DNA of 49,795 bases, from NCBI GenBank assembly GCA_964403545.1, contig CAYOGN010000052.1:1-49795 (forward strand), read 5' to 3'. The stretch's first letter is position 1. Every line of letters starts with the position of its first letter. The notes below the pieces were generated by a model. The model worked only from the letters and a program-made list of their open reading frames with translations, was not told the origin of the DNA and did no database searches. Positions 48,892 to 49,795 of the stretch are shown here, one piece after another. Position numbers and translations under genes: made by a program. This DNA comes from VYFG01 sp964403545 (lineage in GTDB: Bacteria > Pseudomonadota > Gammaproteobacteria > Arenicellales > Poriferihabitantaceae).

Positions 48892-49365
48892 ATGAAAATT
48901 GAAATCCGCAGGGCGCGGCCTGATGAAGTGGAGCTATTAACTGTTCTATCCATGCGATCAAAGCAATCAAACGGTTACGATGATGCTTTTATGGCTGCGT
49001 GTCGTGAGGAGTTGACTGTTACACCAGAACGGTTGTTAGACGGGGAATATTGGGTGGCCGAGTCTGACACAATTTGTGGACTTGTGTGCCTTGCCATAGA
49101 CTCTGATGGAGCATCTGGCGAAGTACACGCATTTTTCGTTGAGCCAGATTGGAAACGAAAAGGGATTGGAAGTTTGCTTTGGCGGAAAGTTGTTGAACGA
49201 GCACGAGCTAACGGGGTATTAGATCTTCGCCTTGATGCTGATCCAGGAGCGGTTCCGTTTTATGAAAAACTAGGATTCAGAGTGATCAAAGAAGTACCTT
49301 CTGGTTCGATTGAAGGACGTAGTCTTCCTCATATGACTATTGCACTTACTAGCGATGTAAAATAG
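48892..49365 (+). CDS. GNAT family N-acetyltransferase
   Basis: 157 residues. It transfers an acetyl group from acetyl-CoA to an unknown amine. Seen: the start MKIEIRRARPDEVELLTVLS, the core strand GEVHAFFVEPDWKRKGIGSLLWRKVVERARANG (about 83-115), which contains the acetyl-CoA loop RKGIGS (motif A Q/RxxGxG/A), and FYEKLGFRV (about 127-135). The ATG at 48892 has GAGG about 11 bases upstream. A longer frame from 48805 has no family support. The neighbours are an unknown membrane protein and a pseudogene, so the substrate cannot be inferred. Confidence 0.9.
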   Translation: MKIEIRRARPDEVELLTVLSMRSKQSNGYDDAFMAACREELTVTPERLLDGEYWVAESDTICGLVCLAIDSDGASGEVHAFFVEPDWKRKGIGSLLWRKVVERARANGVLDLRLDADPGAVPFYEKLGFRVIKEVPSGSIEGRSLPHMTIALTSDVK

Positions 49366-49528
49366 TGGTGAATGGCTGCGTTGGGCAACTTTCTGCCGGA
49401 TGGGGTTTACTTGGTCGACTAGCAGTACCATACTCAGCCGACATTCGATTGAAATGGTAAAAAGCCTGAAATATGCCCATAGCGCACTCGTTTTCCAATA
49501 CCTTTGTAACGAAGGATGAGGTGAACTC

Positions 49529-49784
49529 ATGAAAGAAATCGAGACATCGCCTCTGGTTTCTACCGAGTGGCTTAAGCTAAATCTCGGCAATCCAGAGATT
49601 CGTATTATTGATGTACGTTGGAGATCTCGGTTTGAAAATGGCCGGTGTCTTGGCCTTGAAATTGCTAGGATATGAGAGCGTCAAACTATACGATGGATCT
49701 TGGGCAGAATGGGGCGCCGATACTAATCTTCCAATTGAAACAGAAGAGTCCTCGGCCCAAATAATACAACATACATTTCCTTGA
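49529..49784 (+). pseudogene. Sulfurtransferase (double-rhodanese) pseudogene with internal deletion
   Basis: The first frame reads MKEIETSPLVSTEWLKLNLG then NPEIRIIDVRW, the N-terminus of a thiosulfate sulfurtransferase. Near 49630-49640 the sequence jumps, in another frame, to VLALKLLGYESVKLYDGSWA and EWGADTNLPIE, the C-terminal end of such an enzyme, stopping at the TGA at 49782. About 200 codons are missing, including the active-site CxxGxx loop and most of both rhodanese domains. An intact Shine-Dalgarno-like GGATGAGG remains upstream. It is certainly non-functional as a sulfurtransferase. Confidence 0.8.
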
Positions 49785-49795
49785 GTTTTGACTAA

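Noticed and set aside
49376..49395. GCGTTGGGC after the acetyltransferase gene looks like the right end of an integron attC site (GTTRRRY).
   Set aside because: No matching left core (RYYYAAC) or imperfect stem lies within the expected distance, and no other attC site or integrase is in the window.
1..49795. CRISPR arrays, tRNA genes, rRNA genes, prophage or known anti-phage defence genes.
   Set aside because: No regularly spaced repeats, no tRNA-like T-arm sequences and no recognisable defence proteins were seen on either strand.

Overview
The window is a contiguous piece of a gammaproteobacterial chromosome, probably marine. The evidence is conserved gammaproteobacterial neighbourhoods (rhodanese-secB-gpsA, envC-ctpA, dapF-DUF484-xerC), a K+-stimulated membrane pyrophosphatase with Na+-pump-like features, a secreted sulfatase, and gram-negative envelope genes throughout. 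I could not place it to genus. No rRNA, tRNA, CRISPR array, intact prophage or recognisable defence system was seen.

Layout. 0-2 kb: divergent arginine genes argF (partial, minus) and argG, with a terminator-like hairpin in the argF leader. 2-5.4 kb: a tightly coupled envelope/glycolipid operon with two transferases of the families usually linked to arsenosugar or radical-SAM clusters, a lipid A-type acyltransferase and a GT9 heptosyltransferase-like protein. 5.4-7 kb: a GcvA-type LysR regulator divergent from a promoter driving a 26-residue membrane peptide and a DUF1127 protein, ended by a textbook terminator. 7.3-15.9 kb: housekeeping genes hemJ-trmL, gpsA/secB/rhodanese (minus), envC-ctpA, and dapF-DUF484-xerC. 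16.1-22.6 kb: membrane pyrophosphatase hppA, two glycosyltransferases, galE, an orphan family 3 solute-binding protein and a small secreted protein.

22.6-30.5 kb (minus): an exported protein with eight exactly 32-residue repeats, each carrying a Cys-x7-Cys pair; a complete branched-chain amino acid/amide-type ABC transporter (binding protein, two permeases, two ATPases) with a strong hairpin after the binding-protein gene; and an MFS transporter. 30.6-36.3 kb: upp, bifunctional NAD(P)HX repair enzyme, a 916-residue AsmA-like protein and a DUF481-like fragment. 36.3-43.1 kb: AraC regulator divergent from a sulfatase/outer-membrane-channel operon, a decayed AraC pseudogene, then pirin and DoxX genes divergent from a LysR regulator.

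43-49.8 kb is accessory in character. It has a REP-like palindrome, an AI-2E permease overlapping a Wzz-topology protein, an internally deleted IS200-type remnant with its terminal hairpins, a secreted FG-GAP protein with a Pro/Ala linker preceded by a perfect 19-bp inverted repeat, an unknown membrane protein, a GNAT acetyltransferase and a sulfurtransferase pseudogene with a large internal deletion.

No single unmistakable new system was found. The strongest leads are the Cys-x7-Cys repeat protein, the 46-bp inverted repeat near 47.5 kb, the miniature IS200 remnant, the DUF1127/micropeptide unit, and the arsenosugar-type transferases that lack their usual partners.
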